This document shows positions 1 to 9,262 of a stretch of 64,000 nucleotides of DNA, piece after piece. The DNA is taken from assembly GCF_025685685.1 (NCBI RefSeq), contig NZ_JAGSYH010000003.1, forward strand, positions 62,001 to 126,000. Direction: 5' to 3'. The notes beneath the pieces were generated by a model. It did no database searches. It was not told the origin of the DNA and was given only the letters and a program-made list of their open reading frames with translations. The stretch is from Acidicapsa dinghuensis. GTDB lineage: Bacteria; Acidobacteriota; Terriglobia; Terriglobales; Acidobacteriaceae. Position 1 is the first letter of the stretch. Each line of letters starts with the position of its first letter. A program made the translations under genes and the position numbers.

Positions 1-243
1 CGCACCTCGATCGTCATCGCGCACAGGCTCTCGACCGTGCGCATGCTCGACCGGATTCTTGTCTTCGACGATGGGCAGATTGTGGAACAAGGCACGCATG
101 ATGAACTCGTGCAGCATGCCGATGGAGCTTATCGGCGGCTCTTCGAAAAGCAAGCCATGGGTCTGCTCATTGACACTTTCGACGGAGAAGAAGCAAGTCT
201 GAAAGACAATGTCTCCGAGGAATTTGAAGATCAAGCGATTTAG
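1..243 (+). CDS. ABC transporter ATP-binding/permease protein, C-terminal fragment
   Basis: Only the last 80 residues are inside the window; the gene starts before base 1. The visible part begins just before the switch (H-loop) motif IAHRLSTV and continues with [19 protein letters not shown]. That is the standard end of the nucleotide-binding domain of type I ABC exporters of the MsbA/MDR kind. A roughly 40-residue acidic tail follows, ending EEFEDQAI. The substrate cannot be told from this fragment. The family call is firm; half-transporter architecture (membrane domain fused in front) is inferred from family habit. Confidence 0.85.
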   Translation, partial: RTSIVIAHRLSTVRMLDRILVFDDGQIVEQGTHDELVQHADGAYRRLFEKQAMGLLIDTFDGEEASLKDNVSEEFEDQAI

Positions 244-375
244 CTCTGTTCCTCGACGATGAACGGGCCGAGAAACGGATCGGCCCGCTTCTTATCTTCT
301 GAAAACAGCAGCCAGCTCATCGGTTCTATCGGCTATTCTGTCGATGAATTAGCTTTTTCATGTCCGGGAGCCTTA

Positions 376-1542
376 ATGACTACGAAAGCCATCCGTCTCG
401 CCAAGCGCCTCGATGAAGTCGGCTTCTCCGATATCGTCCAGATCCGCAACAAGGTCATGGCTCTTCGAGCTGCCGGCAACAAGGTTCATTCACTCCACGG
501 TGGAGAGCCTTATTTCGAGACTCCAGAGGCCATTAAATACGCCGCTATTCAGGCGCTTGTTGCAAACGAGACGCACTATGCGCCGTCTTCCGGCATTCCA
601 GCATTGCGCGAGGCACTTGCGGAAAAGATCAGAACCAAAAACAATATCCCTGCAACGGTTGACCACATCATCGCAACCGTTGGTGGCTCGCAGGCCCTCT
701 ATGGAGCTTTTCAAGTTGTCCTCGACCCAGGAGACGACGCGCTGGTCTTCTCGCCCTATTGGACACCTATCGCCGATCTTGTACGAGGAGCGGAAGCGCG
801 GCCACTGCTCGTACCTACTTCCACAGCACGGCGCAACGGCATCACCGCGACGTTGACCCAGTTTTCAACACCAAAGACGCGATGTATCTACTACAACACC
901 CCGCAGAATCCTAGCGGCGTGGTATTCACTCGTGCGGAAGCAGAGGAAGTGGCAGCCTTCGCGCGGGAGCGCGATCTCATCGTGGTCGCCGATGAAGCGT
1001 ATGAAGATCTTGTCTACGATGGCAGCCACTTCTCGATTGCATCGCTGCCGGGCATGGCTGAGCGCACCATCACCTGTTACACCTTTTCCAAAACATACGG
1101 CATGACGGGCTGGCGCGGAGGATATGCTGTCGCACAGGAACCGTTCATGACGGCTCTGCGCAAGATTGTCCTTTACTCCACGAATGGCGTGCCTACCTTC
1201 ATTCAACATGCCATGCTTCACGCACTGCAAACACCTGAGTCAGAAACCGCAGCCCGCCTCGAAGAATATCGCAAACGCCGCGATCTGCTCGTGGCCGGGC
1301 TTAATGCGGTTGGCCTGGAATGCGAACCGCCAGCAGGCGCTTTTTACGCTTTTCCTAACGCTGAAAAGATCCATAAGAACAGCAGAACCGCCGCAGAGAT
1401 TCTTCTGGAAAAGGCGCACATCTCCACGATTCCCGGATCTGTCTTCGGAGCGCAAGGCGAAGGTCATCTCCGCTTTGGCTACGCTATTTCCATACCTGAA
1501 ATTGAAGCCTGTGTCGAAGCTCTCAAAGCTTTCTTACACTAA
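376..1542 (+). CDS. Pyridoxal-phosphate aminotransferase, class I/II (aspartate aminotransferase-like)
   Basis: 388-residue fold-type I aminotransferase, cytoplasmic, expected to move an amino group from an amino acid such as aspartate or an aromatic residue to a 2-oxoacid. Visible landmarks are the cofactor Asn in NTPQNPSG (about 178), the Asp in VADEAYED (about 206), the Schiff-base Lys in TFSKTYGMTGWR (Lys239) and the following Arg247. Length fits the AspC/subgroup I-gamma enzymes. The frame is open from 259, but the ATG at 376 has GGGAG upstream and gives the normal N-terminus; the 39 extra residues look like leader. The gene is convergent with the FUSC gene, 31 bases away. The exact substrate is not deducible. 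Confidence 0.9.
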   Translation: MTTKAIRLAKRLDEVGFSDIVQIRNKVMALRAAGNKVHSLHGGEPYFETPEAIKYAAIQALVANETHYAPSSGIPALREALAEKIRTKNNIPATVDHIIATVGGSQALYGAFQVVLDPGDDALVFSPYWTPIADLVRGAEARPLLVPTSTARRNGITATLTQFSTPKTRCIYYNTPQNPSGVVFTRAEAEEVAAFARERDLIVVADEAYEDLVYDGSHFSIASLPGMAERTITCYTFSKTYGMTGWRGGYAVAQEPFMTALRKIVLYSTNGVPTFIQHAMLHALQTPESETAARLEEYRKRRDLLVAGLNAVGLECEPPAGAFYAFPNAEKIHKNSRTAAEILLEKAHISTIPGSVFGAQGEGHLRFGYAISIPEIEACVEALKAFLH

Positions 1543-1573
1543 TATGCGATCGCCGACTATCGAAGTCTGACGC

Positions 1574-2719
1574 TTAACGGCCACCGACCGCATGGTTCGT
1601 CTCGAGCCGTGAAGTTCGCAGCAGACGCGCTAGTTGCTTTAGGTGCAATTGCACTGCATAGGCCCGCAAAATTTCGGCCTGTGGGAACTGGAAGTTGTCG
1701 GGGCGGACCTGCGCCATTTTCTGCTCCAAGGCTGTTACGTCATCCTCCAGCGAGATCCCTTCCGGCGTCTCTTGAAATCGCCAGCGATGCACACAAGTGG
1801 CGAGAGATCGAAATCCGCGGCCAATATCAACTACCAGATTGCCCAGTTCCGGATCCAGCTGCGCAGCATATTTGTGCGACTCCGCAGATTCAAGCGACTC
1901 TCTGGCGCGCACCGCAATGTGCAGCGCTTTTAGCAGATCAGCAATCTCAATTTGAAAGTGATGCAACATCGACAAGCCTTCGAGCGATGCCGCTCCCAAA
2001 GAAGGCTCGTTGCGCGCTGCATCCAACAACTGGCTATCGGCTTCGATTCCCGAATCGACAGCTTTCCATGCGGCGTCGATGTTCTCCACCGCCTGCCCGC
2101 GAAACTCACGCAAGATCTCTTCAAACAGTGGCGCCATCTGCAGATATTCCTGCGCCAATCCATCGCGCAGTCGATGCTGGGCACGGCTGGGAAAAACGAC
2201 AGTGGAAACGACGAGCGCGACTACGATCCCCAAGAGCACTTCCAGGACGCGATGTGCCGGCAGAGTCCAGTTGCCTCCGGTGCGATGCACCAGCATGAGG
2301 ATCGTGACCGTAACGCCAGCCAGACGGGAGCTGTTTTTGAGCCCCAGGAGGCTGCAGGTCACCATCGATAGGATGACCGCCAGCAGATAGAGCCACAGGC
2401 CGGCTCCGAGCAGAGAAATGGCTCCTCCAACCAGCGCGCCAATCAGCGTTCCGATCATGCGGTCCCGTGATGCAGTGACTGTTGAGCCGACATTGGACTG
2501 CAGTACGATGATTGCGCTGATCGAGCCCCAGTAGCCGTCCTGCAGATGAACCAGCGTTGCCAGCCAATAGCAAAGACCGGCCGCCAGAGCGGTTTTGCCT
2601 GCGTTCAGCAGCATGGTCTGCTTTTCGTAGCTCAACCACACAAAGCGCTGTGGATTTGCCAGCCGCTTTTGCAAAGCTGCCGTGTCCTGCGACCAGCTCT
2701 CCTGTATGCCTCGGCTCAT
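1574..2719 (-). CDS. FUSC-family inner-membrane protein (aromatic acid/fusaric acid exporter-like)
   Basis: About 381 residues. The N-terminal half (about residues 35-165) has closely packed hydrophobic segments with the glycine-rich pattern RDRMIGTLIGALVGG typical of FUSC/ArAE-type permeases. The C-terminal half is soluble and helical. Such proteins are linked to export of aromatic acids and other toxic weak acids, usually with a membrane-fusion partner, but none is adjacent here. The frame continues to a TTG at 2740; the ATG at 2719 is the more conventional start, and neither has a strong ribosome site. Family call good, substrate unknown. Confidence 0.8.
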   Translation of the reverse strand: MSRGIQESWSQDTAALQKRLANPQRFVWLSYEKQTMLLNAGKTALAAGLCYWLATLVHLQDGYWGSISAIIVLQSNVGSTVTASRDRMIGTLIGALVGGAISLLGAGLWLYLLAVILSMVTCSLLGLKNSSRLAGVTVTILMLVHRTGGNWTLPAHRVLEVLLGIVVALVVSTVVFPSRAQHRLRDGLAQEYLQMAPLFEEILREFRGQAVENIDAAWKAVDSGIEADSQLLDAARNEPSLGAASLEGLSMLHHFQIEIADLLKALHIAVRARESLESAESHKYAAQLDPELGNLVVDIGRGFRSLATCVHRWRFQETPEGISLEDDVTALEQKMAQVRPDNFQFPQAEILRAYAVQLHLKQLARLLRTSRLETNHAVGGR

Positions 2720-2950
2720 GCGAAATGACTTAACGGCCAAGTCTTATTATCTCTGTTGGAGTTGATTTAAAAAGCTGGCGGTCGACGTTTCTCTTGTGCG
2801 AATTATCGTCTAAAGATAAGTGCGACATAGTACAGCGTGGAATCATCAGAGAAGGTCAGAGCCGCAGATTTGCAGCACCTTTTGCCGATTTGCTGAGTCC
2901 AATACCTGCTGGATTTGCTGCTAGAACTTAATTTTGGAGCGCTATTTTTA

Positions 2951-3826
2951 ATGCAATTCCCTTCTCTACTTGTTCTCCCCCTTGCCCTGGCCCTGCCTGC
3001 TTCGATATGCCACGGCCTTGAAAATGCCGGAACTTCTGCCCCTCCAGCAACTCTTAATAGCTCTGTCGCGGCACTAACGGCAGCGGCAAATGACAAATTC
3101 TCTTCCGCCTCAAATCTGGACGCATTAGACAGCGACAGCGCATCAGCATCCAGCACAACCTCTTTGCCTGATGCTCTTGATGTGCAGGCATCGTCTTCGC
3201 CGCAAAGCAATCAATCGCCACAGGATGGTCCCGCCCCGAAGCAGACCAAGCGGATTCTCTTCATCATTCCCAACTTCCGTTCCGTTACAGCGGACGAGAA
3301 ACTGCCGCCTACCACGACCAAAGAGAAATTTAAAATCGCGTTACTCGACAGCTTCGACTACTCAGCGTTTGTCGAGGTTGGCATTCTCGCGGGCCTGGGG
3401 CAGATCGAGAATTCCGAACCGGAATTCCACCAGGGAATGGCTGGATACGGCCGTTATTACTGGCACAGCTTCGCCGACAACCTTGATGGCGATCTGTGGG
3501 TAGAGGCAATCATTCCTACTGTTTCACGCGAAGACCCGCGCTATTACACGCTGGGACATGGTGGTTTTTTCAAGAGAACCTACTATTCTGTTTCGCGCCT
3601 TGTAATCACCCGTGACAACAACGGCAACCCGACTCCGAATTTTTCCGAGGTTGTCGGCAATGGCATTGCGGCCGGCATCTCGGAAACTTACTATCCAAGC
3701 TCTGAGCTGAGCTGGACCAAGACCGGCCAGCACTGGATCACGCAGATCGCCATCGATGGGCTCTCCAATGTGGTTAAGGAGTTCTGGCCAGACGTCAATC
3801 AGAAGATCTTTCACGACAAATACTGA
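2951..3826 (+). CDS. Secreted protein of unknown function
   Basis: I do not recognise a named domain. From the ATG at 2951, with GGAG about 12 bases upstream, the protein has a clear signal peptide (LLVLPLALALPAS). A Ser/Ala-rich low-complexity stretch follows to about residue 90, then a compact conserved-looking domain starting RILFIIPNFRSV. That domain is rich in aromatic residues and Gly (AGYGRYYWHSFADN, EDPRYYTLGHGG) and ends IFHDKY. Similar proteins are, as I recall, frequent in Acidobacteria and usually called hypothetical. It is probably periplasmic or outer-membrane associated. An upstream start at 2915 would put 12 residues ahead of the signal peptide and is less likely. It stands alone between divergent FUSC and a downstream dehydrogenase. 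Confidence 0.75.
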   Translation: MQFPSLLVLPLALALPASICHGLENAGTSAPPATLNSSVAALTAAANDKFSSASNLDALDSDSASASSTTSLPDALDVQASSSPQSNQSPQDGPAPKQTKRILFIIPNFRSVTADEKLPPTTTKEKFKIALLDSFDYSAFVEVGILAGLGQIENSEPEFHQGMAGYGRYYWHSFADNLDGDLWVEAIIPTVSREDPRYYTLGHGGFFKRTYYSVSRLVITRDNNGNPTPNFSEVVGNGIAAGISETYYPSSELSWTKTGQHWITQIAIDGLSNVVKEFWPDVNQKIFHDKY

Positions 3827-3905
3827 GCCAGATCATCTGCCCGGACAAGAATCCCTGGTCGGCACTGTTTTAGTAGCATGGCTATGAGGACTCTTCTCAT
3901 ACGCC

Positions 3906-4892
3906 ATGCTTAAAGTTGGATACCCTGACGCTATCGGTGTGGAACTGCTTCAGCAGTTCCCGAGCGGAATCGAATTAGTTCCAGTTCCAGCGACTCCTGC
4001 CCATGAAATTGCGCTTGATGTCTGGATTGCTCCACCGGTAGCCGGATGGGGCCGCAAGGTCTGGCCTCATCTTCGAGGAGTGAAGACAGTGCTGGCACTG
4101 ACCGCCGGTACTGAGTGGATCACCGAAGTAGCAGGTCCGTCTGTAACCGTGTGCAACGCGCAGGGAGCGCACAATGTTTCCACTGCCGAGTGGACAGTTG
4201 GCGCAATACTCGCGATGCTGAAATATTTTCCGCTGTATCGCGACCTTCAAAATGCGTCGGACTGGAGGGGGCGCTCGCGGGCAAGTCAGGATTACAGTGC
4301 AATTCACAACGACCATCGTGCACAGTATCCGCCCATTCTGCAGGAGGAGTTAAATGGCAAGCGCGTGCTCATCGTAGGATACGGAGATATTGGCAAGACG
4401 ATTGAGCGCTACCTTGCTCCCTATGATGTCGAGCTGACCCGCGTAGCCCGCAGCGCTCGTACCAATCCTAAGGTTCACTCTGTCAGCGAACTGGATCGCC
4501 TGCTGCCTGAAGCAGAGATTGTCATCCTGATCCTGCCGCACACGCCTGAGTCGCACGGTCTCATTGGGGCAGCGCAAATCGGCCTGATGCAACAAGGAGC
4601 GCTCCTGGTCAACGCTGCACGTGGCCCTATTGTTCAGACCGATGCGCTGGTTGAGGCGCTCAACTCATGGCGCATCCGCGCAGCTATCGACGTTACCGAT
4701 CCTGAGCCGCTGCCGTCTGACCACCCTTTGTGGAAATGCCCCAATCTGCTGATTACTCCGCATGTGGCCGGCTCCACGCCACAGTTCAGCGCACGCGCCA
4801 TGCGTATTGCCGCAGAGCAAGTTACGCGCTTAATCTCCGGTCAGCAGCTTATCAATGTGGTGCAGCAAGGAACAGCAACTGTCACAGCTTAA
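3906..4892 (+). CDS. D-isomer-specific 2-hydroxyacid dehydrogenase
   Basis: 328-residue cytoplasmic NAD(P)-dependent oxidoreductase. The Rossmann motif VGYGDIGKTI lies near residue 158. The catalytic residues expected in this family are visible: Arg in NAARGPIV (about 239), Glu in DVTDPEPLPSDHPLW (about 268) and His in ITPHVAGST (about 286). It probably interconverts a 2-oxoacid and a D-2-hydroxyacid (glyoxylate/hydroxypyruvate type), but the family is too broad to name the substrate. The ATG has no strong Shine-Dalgarno. A GC-rich terminator follows 60 bases after the stop. Confidence 0.88.
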   Translation: MLKVGYPDAIGVELLQQFPSGIELVPVPATPAHEIALDVWIAPPVAGWGRKVWPHLRGVKTVLALTAGTEWITEVAGPSVTVCNAQGAHNVSTAEWTVGAILAMLKYFPLYRDLQNASDWRGRSRASQDYSAIHNDHRAQYPPILQEELNGKRVLIVGYGDIGKTIERYLAPYDVELTRVARSARTNPKVHSVSELDRLLPEAEIVILILPHTPESHGLIGAAQIGLMQQGALLVNAARGPIVQTDALVEALNSWRIRAAIDVTDPEPLPSDHPLWKCPNLLITPHVAGSTPQFSARAMRIAAEQVTRLISGQQLINVVQQGTATVTA

Positions 4893-4952
4893 GCAGCAAT
4901 ATGATTTGGCTTTCGTTGATGACTTACTCTCAGCAAAGCTCTCATAAAACTC

Positions 4953-4988
4953 AGGCGCCGCATCTGGCTAGGATGCGGCGCCTTTCCT
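4953..4988 (+). terminator. Bidirectional rho-independent terminator
   Basis: An 11-bp GC-rich stem (GGCGCCGCATC pairing with GATGCGGCGCC) closes a short loop. The plus strand continues TTTCCTGT; the minus strand continues GAGTTTTAT. It sits between the convergent dehydrogenase and S10 peptidase genes, so it can serve both. Confidence 0.75.
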
Positions 4989-5013
4989 GTGTAGACGGGC
5001 TTACCTCATCGTT

Positions 5014-6612
5014 TTATTTTGCTGACTCAGTGTTCTTAATAAACGCAGCGACATCATCGTGGAAGTGCTTGAGCACATCGCTGTTCACATAGATCATGTG
5101 ACCTGCCTCGTAGTAGTGGTAGCTGATGTTGGACTGAAGATTCTGTGGGATCGGCAGATGATGCATCTCGTACATGCCTTCAAAGAACGGCGTGGCGAGA
5201 TCGTAGTAGCCACCTGCAAGGAACACCTTCATCTTTGGGTCCTCCTTCATCTTCAGCGCCAGATCCGGCATCACATTCTGTCCACCTTCGGAATAACGCA
5301 TCTGCCAATGAAAGCCTTCAGCGCCGTAAGCATTCGGCCGGTAAGTCCAGTTCTGTCCATATTTCAGATCGTTCCTCAGATACTCATTGATAGCTGTCGT
5401 ATATGCAGCCGAAACAGCCGAGCTTTGAGGATCGTATTCGGTCTGCTCACTCAGCGGATCGAAATCCGGCCCCTGATAACGAGTGTCCAGCCGCCCGACC
5501 GAAATACCCTCGGCGTCCTTGAGCGTCTTTGAGAATGCTCCACCTTCCACACGAAGATTGCTCTTCATCAGGTAGTCGACCGGTAGTCCTGTATACGAGT
5601 GCAGTTTCTCCGCAACGGCCTGTTTACGCGCCTCTGGTAATTCAGAGCCCTGCAGCAATGCGCTCATGTAATCACCCAGCGCGTAGTCTTCCACTTCCTT
5701 AAGAAACGGCTCCAGGGCTGGCGGCTGCGACGGCAGCTTCTTGTGATACCACGCTGTCGCAGCATACGTCGGCAGTGCAAGTGCATAAGCCTGGTCCACG
5801 CCAGGATTTTCTTTCGGCCCATCGACGCTGTTGTCAAAGCTGAGAATTGCCGACAGCAGGATGACGCCATTCAAATCTATGCCTTGCAGATCCCTGCTCA
5901 GCACGGCGCTGCGCGGAGTTCCGTAGCTCTCGCCGAAGATGTATTTGGGCGAGTTCCAGCGATCATACTGCGTCATGAAGCGACGGATGAAGCGCTCAAA
6001 AGCGCGAGCGTCCTGGTCTATGCCGAAGAAGTCCTTGCCTGCATCCTTACCATAAACACGGCTGAAGCCCGTTGCCGGCGCATCGATGAAGACCAGATCG
6101 CTTACGTCGAGCAGACTGTAGTCGTTATTTTCGATCTTGTAAGGAGCCGCAGCCTCGTGCACCGTATCCTGCGTGACTACGCGTTTGGGTCCGAACGAAC
6201 CCATGTGCAGCCACATGGTCGATGAACCCGGACCGCCGTTGTAGCAGAACGTGATAGGCCGCGATTGATTCGAAGCGCCTTTCTTGAAGTACGCTACGTA
6301 GAAGAATCGCGCTGTCGGCGGCTCATCGCCGGGCTTTACGCCAGCCTCGGGCAACCAGTGGCCTTTCAGATCCAGCTCCGAATCCTGCGCTGGCGTTGCA
6401 CCCACCGTTATAGTTCCAGCAACCGCCGTATAAGCAATCGCCTGCCCGCCAACCGTCACCGTACCTTCGGTCGTCGAATCCGGCTGTGCGTCCGCTTTCG
6501 CAGCTTCAGCGTGCTTCTCATCAGTCTTCTTATCGTCTGCCGACTGCGCCTGGAGCACACTTGCGCTCATCAGCAGTCCAGCCAGCACATAGACCCAGGT
6601 ACGCCTTTGCAT
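5014..6612 (-). CDS. Secreted serine carboxypeptidase, peptidase family S10
   Basis: 532 residues with an N-terminal signal peptide (VYVLAGLLMSASVLQAQ), so periplasmic or secreted. The S10 oxyanion motif FCYNGGPGSSTMW is at about 122-134. The nucleophile is Ser229 in FGESYGTPR. The catalytic Asp is in GGYYDLATP and the His in YEAGHMIYV near the C-terminus, so the triad is complete. Expected activity is release of C-terminal amino acids from peptides at acidic pH. A Lys/Glu/Asp-rich linker follows the signal. GGAGG lies 9 bases before the ATG. It follows the TonB receptor on the same strand with a 98-base gap, and co-transcription is possible but unproven. Confidence 0.92.
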   Translation of the reverse strand: MQRRTWVYVLAGLLMSASVLQAQSADDKKTDEKHAEAAKADAQPDSTTEGTVTVGGQAIAYTAVAGTITVGATPAQDSELDLKGHWLPEAGVKPGDEPPTARFFYVAYFKKGASNQSRPITFCYNGGPGSSTMWLHMGSFGPKRVVTQDTVHEAAAPYKIENNDYSLLDVSDLVFIDAPATGFSRVYGKDAGKDFFGIDQDARAFERFIRRFMTQYDRWNSPKYIFGESYGTPRSAVLSRDLQGIDLNGVILLSAILSFDNSVDGPKENPGVDQAYALALPTYAATAWYHKKLPSQPPALEPFLKEVEDYALGDYMSALLQGSELPEARKQAVAEKLHSYTGLPVDYLMKSNLRVEGGAFSKTLKDAEGISVGRLDTRYQGPDFDPLSEQTEYDPQSSAVSAAYTTAINEYLRNDLKYGQNWTYRPNAYGAEGFHWQMRYSEGGQNVMPDLALKMKEDPKMKVFLAGGYYDLATPFFEGMYEMHHLPIPQNLQSNISYHYYEAGHMIYVNSDVLKHFHDDVAAFIKNTESAK

Positions 6613-6710
6613 GGAACATCCGCCTCCAAATCTGGATTGAAATCGAGATTTAACTATAGCGGATGAAACCGTAATCTTTCCGTTTTTTCGAGTTATTGTC
6701 GACGCAATGT

Positions 6711-9056
6711 TTAGAACTTGTATTGCATCGACAGCCTTACCGTCGTCGGCGCACCAAGATGAATAAAGGTATCTCCATAGCTAGCGCCGGTATCTTTCCA
6801 ATACCGTTTGTCGAGCACATTATCTGCATAAAGATGAACCGCGACACGGCCTTGCTCTCCGCCAGGATGATAACTGGCGCCAATGTTGAAGAGGTTGTAG
6901 CCGCCCACCGATACCGCATCATCTCGCGTGGCAAATTTGCGATCGGTATAACTCCAACCGGGCATCAGGTGAAAATCAGCAAACGAAAACCCTTTCCACT
7001 GCGGGGCATGCGCTGAAAGCCACGCAAGGTCTGCGAAGAGCGTGGTCTTGAACTTTGGAGCATTGATGACCTGCTTGCCATTAAAGGCAATAGTTCCGGA
7101 ATCATCAGAAACGGCGCTGATACCAGCCGCGGAAAACGATAGCCGAGCCCAACTGGCAGCCTTGCCTTGTGCAGTAATTTCCGCGCCGTCATGCGTTTCA
7201 TGCCCGTCCGCCTCAAAACACTGGCCAACTTCCGTCACATCAGTACAAAACGCGTCCGGCTGAGAAATGACCTTGGGATAGAAGAATGGCGCGCGCATAC
7301 GAAAAACATCTGCACTCAACAAAATCTTCTGTCCTGGCTCGAATTTCGCACCGATTTCCGACTGCCGCGTGAAGAATGGCGCAAGATAGGCGCTTCCGTT
7401 GATTGCCCAGAAAGGAGCCTGCGGTCCGAGCGATAACAGCACACTATAACTTCCGTACAGCATCAAGTTATTGACCGAAGACCACGTCACGGAATACTGC
7501 GGCAACCATATTCCTCTTGCACTCGCATAGTTGAAATCGCTCACAGACGCATACCGGCCACCCGCGGTCAGGCGTACGCGCTCCGGCAATTCGATGCGAT
7601 CCTGCACGATGCCCGCGGATTGATGATTGAAATCTGCAATAGACAACGGACCAGCCTGCTGCACCGGGCTCTCGATGGGATAAATTACATTCGATTGATA
7701 GATATTCTCGCTGCCGATGTAGGTGTACACCGCGCCATCCTGCACCGTATCCGGCGCATCCGGTCCCGGCGCACCGGGCAGATACACGCCGCGGTGAAAG
7801 ATCGATCCGCCGAAGACGAGATTGTGCTCAATCGCACCAGTCCTGATGCGGCCTGCGGCAATCACTTCGCCGGTCGAGTCGTAACGCCGCTCACCAGGAT
7901 CGCGATAATCGTAGATATCGTATGTGCCATCGGGCGCGAAGAAATACGGTGGCGCAGTACCACCCTGCGTTGGATCGCACGCCGCCTCGTAATAGCACCC
8001 GTACGGATAGATGACATCGTCATCTATGAGTGAGTGACTGTAATTAGCCTGCTCGTAGACATGCCATATCGGTGTGACGTCCAAATCGAGCCGCGCATCA
8101 GTATTGATCGCGTCGAAGATGTTCGGCTTCGACCAGATCTGATTGCCTAACATCACCGAAGGAAATACGCTGCTCAGTGAAGGAACCTCATCCCCGCCCA
8201 GCAACTGATACCCGGCTACGGACCGCTCGCGTTTGTGCTGATACTCAAAGTCCGTTTTCAGCATTGCGACGGGCGATATCTTCCAGTCCGTCGAAAGAGT
8301 CCCCAGACCACGCCAGCCATTGGCGCTCTCAACGTAGGTATGAATATCCTCGCCGGCCATGTTGGTTCTAACGCCGAACTGCTTCTGCGCGCCAAACAAC
8401 GCACCAAGATCAAGGTCTGCAAAAGCTGTTCCGCGATGATCCGTCGCCAACTCCACCGTCTTCACAACTGCCGGCCGTTTCGTCACATAGTTGAATAAAC
8501 CACCTGCTGTTGTTACGCCACTCTCGATTCCAGCGATGCCTTTCAGTATCTCCACGCTTTGCTTGTTCTCAAGCGGCACATCCTGCTCGCCCGCCACAGG
8601 CATGCCGTTGATTTGAAATCCGGTCGCCAGATCGATTGTGAATCCACGGATCTGATAGTCGCCGTAGTAGCCAACCGGTGCGTAATCCTCGCCGACCGAA
8701 GCATCGTTCTTCACCACATCGGAAAGCAACCGCGATACCTGGTCATTCAGCAGATCGCGCGTCATCACCGTAACCGTAATTGGCGTCTCTGCTAGTGGCA
8801 GGTTATCTAGGCTTCCAACCGAGTTCTCCTGCGGCAGATAGTCATCAGGAGCCTGCCCTGTAACCACCACAGTGGTAGTAACGGGCTTCACCGTTTGCGC
8901 GCTCTGCTGCTCATCCTGTGCAGATGCTTGAGTTGATGCAGACTGTTGCGCATAGCCATGGATCGCGTAGACGCAGCAAAGCGCCAGAATGATAATCCTG
9001 CATGATCTATTGCGTTGTTTAAGACGGAAAAATCGCGGTACTGCAAGGTCGAACAT
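6711..9056 (-). CDS. TonB-dependent outer-membrane receptor, probably for thiamine or a thiamine precursor
   Basis: 781 residues: signal peptide (IIILALCCVYAIHGYAQ), TonB-box-like N-terminal region, plug domain (about 75-200, with TPITVTVMTRDLL, YQIRGFTID and SVEILKGIAGIESG), then a long beta-barrel ending in an aromatic residue (MQYKF). By homology it belongs to the siderophore-receptor subgroup. However, the mRNA leader carries a TPP riboswitch (9128-9220), so the likely cargo is thiamine, its phosphate or a pyrimidine/thiazole precursor. TPP-controlled TonB receptors are known from Bacteroidetes and Proteobacteria (Rodionov et al., OMR class). The TonB/ExbBD motor is not in this window. 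GAGAG precedes the ATG. Receptor call firm; cargo is inferred from regulation. Confidence 0.9.
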   Translation of the reverse strand: MFDLAVPRFFRLKQRNRSCRIIILALCCVYAIHGYAQQSASTQASAQDEQQSAQTVKPVTTTVVVTGQAPDDYLPQENSVGSLDNLPLAETPITVTVMTRDLLNDQVSRLLSDVVKNDASVGEDYAPVGYYGDYQIRGFTIDLATGFQINGMPVAGEQDVPLENKQSVEILKGIAGIESGVTTAGGLFNYVTKRPAVVKTVELATDHRGTAFADLDLGALFGAQKQFGVRTNMAGEDIHTYVESANGWRGLGTLSTDWKISPVAMLKTDFEYQHKRERSVAGYQLLGGDEVPSLSSVFPSVMLGNQIWSKPNIFDAINTDARLDLDVTPIWHVYEQANYSHSLIDDDVIYPYGCYYEAACDPTQGGTAPPYFFAPDGTYDIYDYRDPGERRYDSTGEVIAAGRIRTGAIEHNLVFGGSIFHRGVYLPGAPGPDAPDTVQDGAVYTYIGSENIYQSNVIYPIESPVQQAGPLSIADFNHQSAGIVQDRIELPERVRLTAGGRYASVSDFNYASARGIWLPQYSVTWSSVNNLMLYGSYSVLLSLGPQAPFWAINGSAYLAPFFTRQSEIGAKFEPGQKILLSADVFRMRAPFFYPKVISQPDAFCTDVTEVGQCFEADGHETHDGAEITAQGKAASWARLSFSAAGISAVSDDSGTIAFNGKQVINAPKFKTTLFADLAWLSAHAPQWKGFSFADFHLMPGWSYTDRKFATRDDAVSVGGYNLFNIGASYHPGGEQGRVAVHLYADNVLDKRYWKDTGASYGDTFIHLGAPTTVRLSMQYKF

Positions 9057-9127
9057 AACTCTCTCGTTTCTGGCTCAAATCAAAGCCATCGAAACAAGAG
9101 GCGCTCGCTAGACCGAGCTATGACGCT

Positions 9128-9220
9128 CAGGTCTTGGAAACTTCCCACGCCGGTATTATCCGGTTCGGGTCCAAAGGGACTCTCTCAGCCCCGCCGCGAT
9201 CGGCGGAGCACCCCTGTTTC
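9128..9220 (-). promoter_or_regulatory. TPP riboswitch (THI element)
   Basis: Read on the minus strand, the core elements appear in the right order: AGGGGTGC, then a GC hairpin, GGCTGAGAGAGTCC, CCTTTGGACCCGAACC, and GGATAATACCGGCGTGGGAA. These are the conserved P2/J3-2, pyrimidine-sensor and pyrophosphate-sensor segments of the TPP aptamer. It lies about 70 bases ahead of the TonB-receptor ATG. A TATATT box just upstream could be its -10 element. A weak stem follows the aptamer, but I cannot tell whether control is by termination or by blocking the ribosome site (GAGAG) near the ATG. Confidence 0.93.
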
Positions 9221-9262
9221 ATTTTCTTGAATATATCGTAATTAGGCATGAACTGCCTGACA

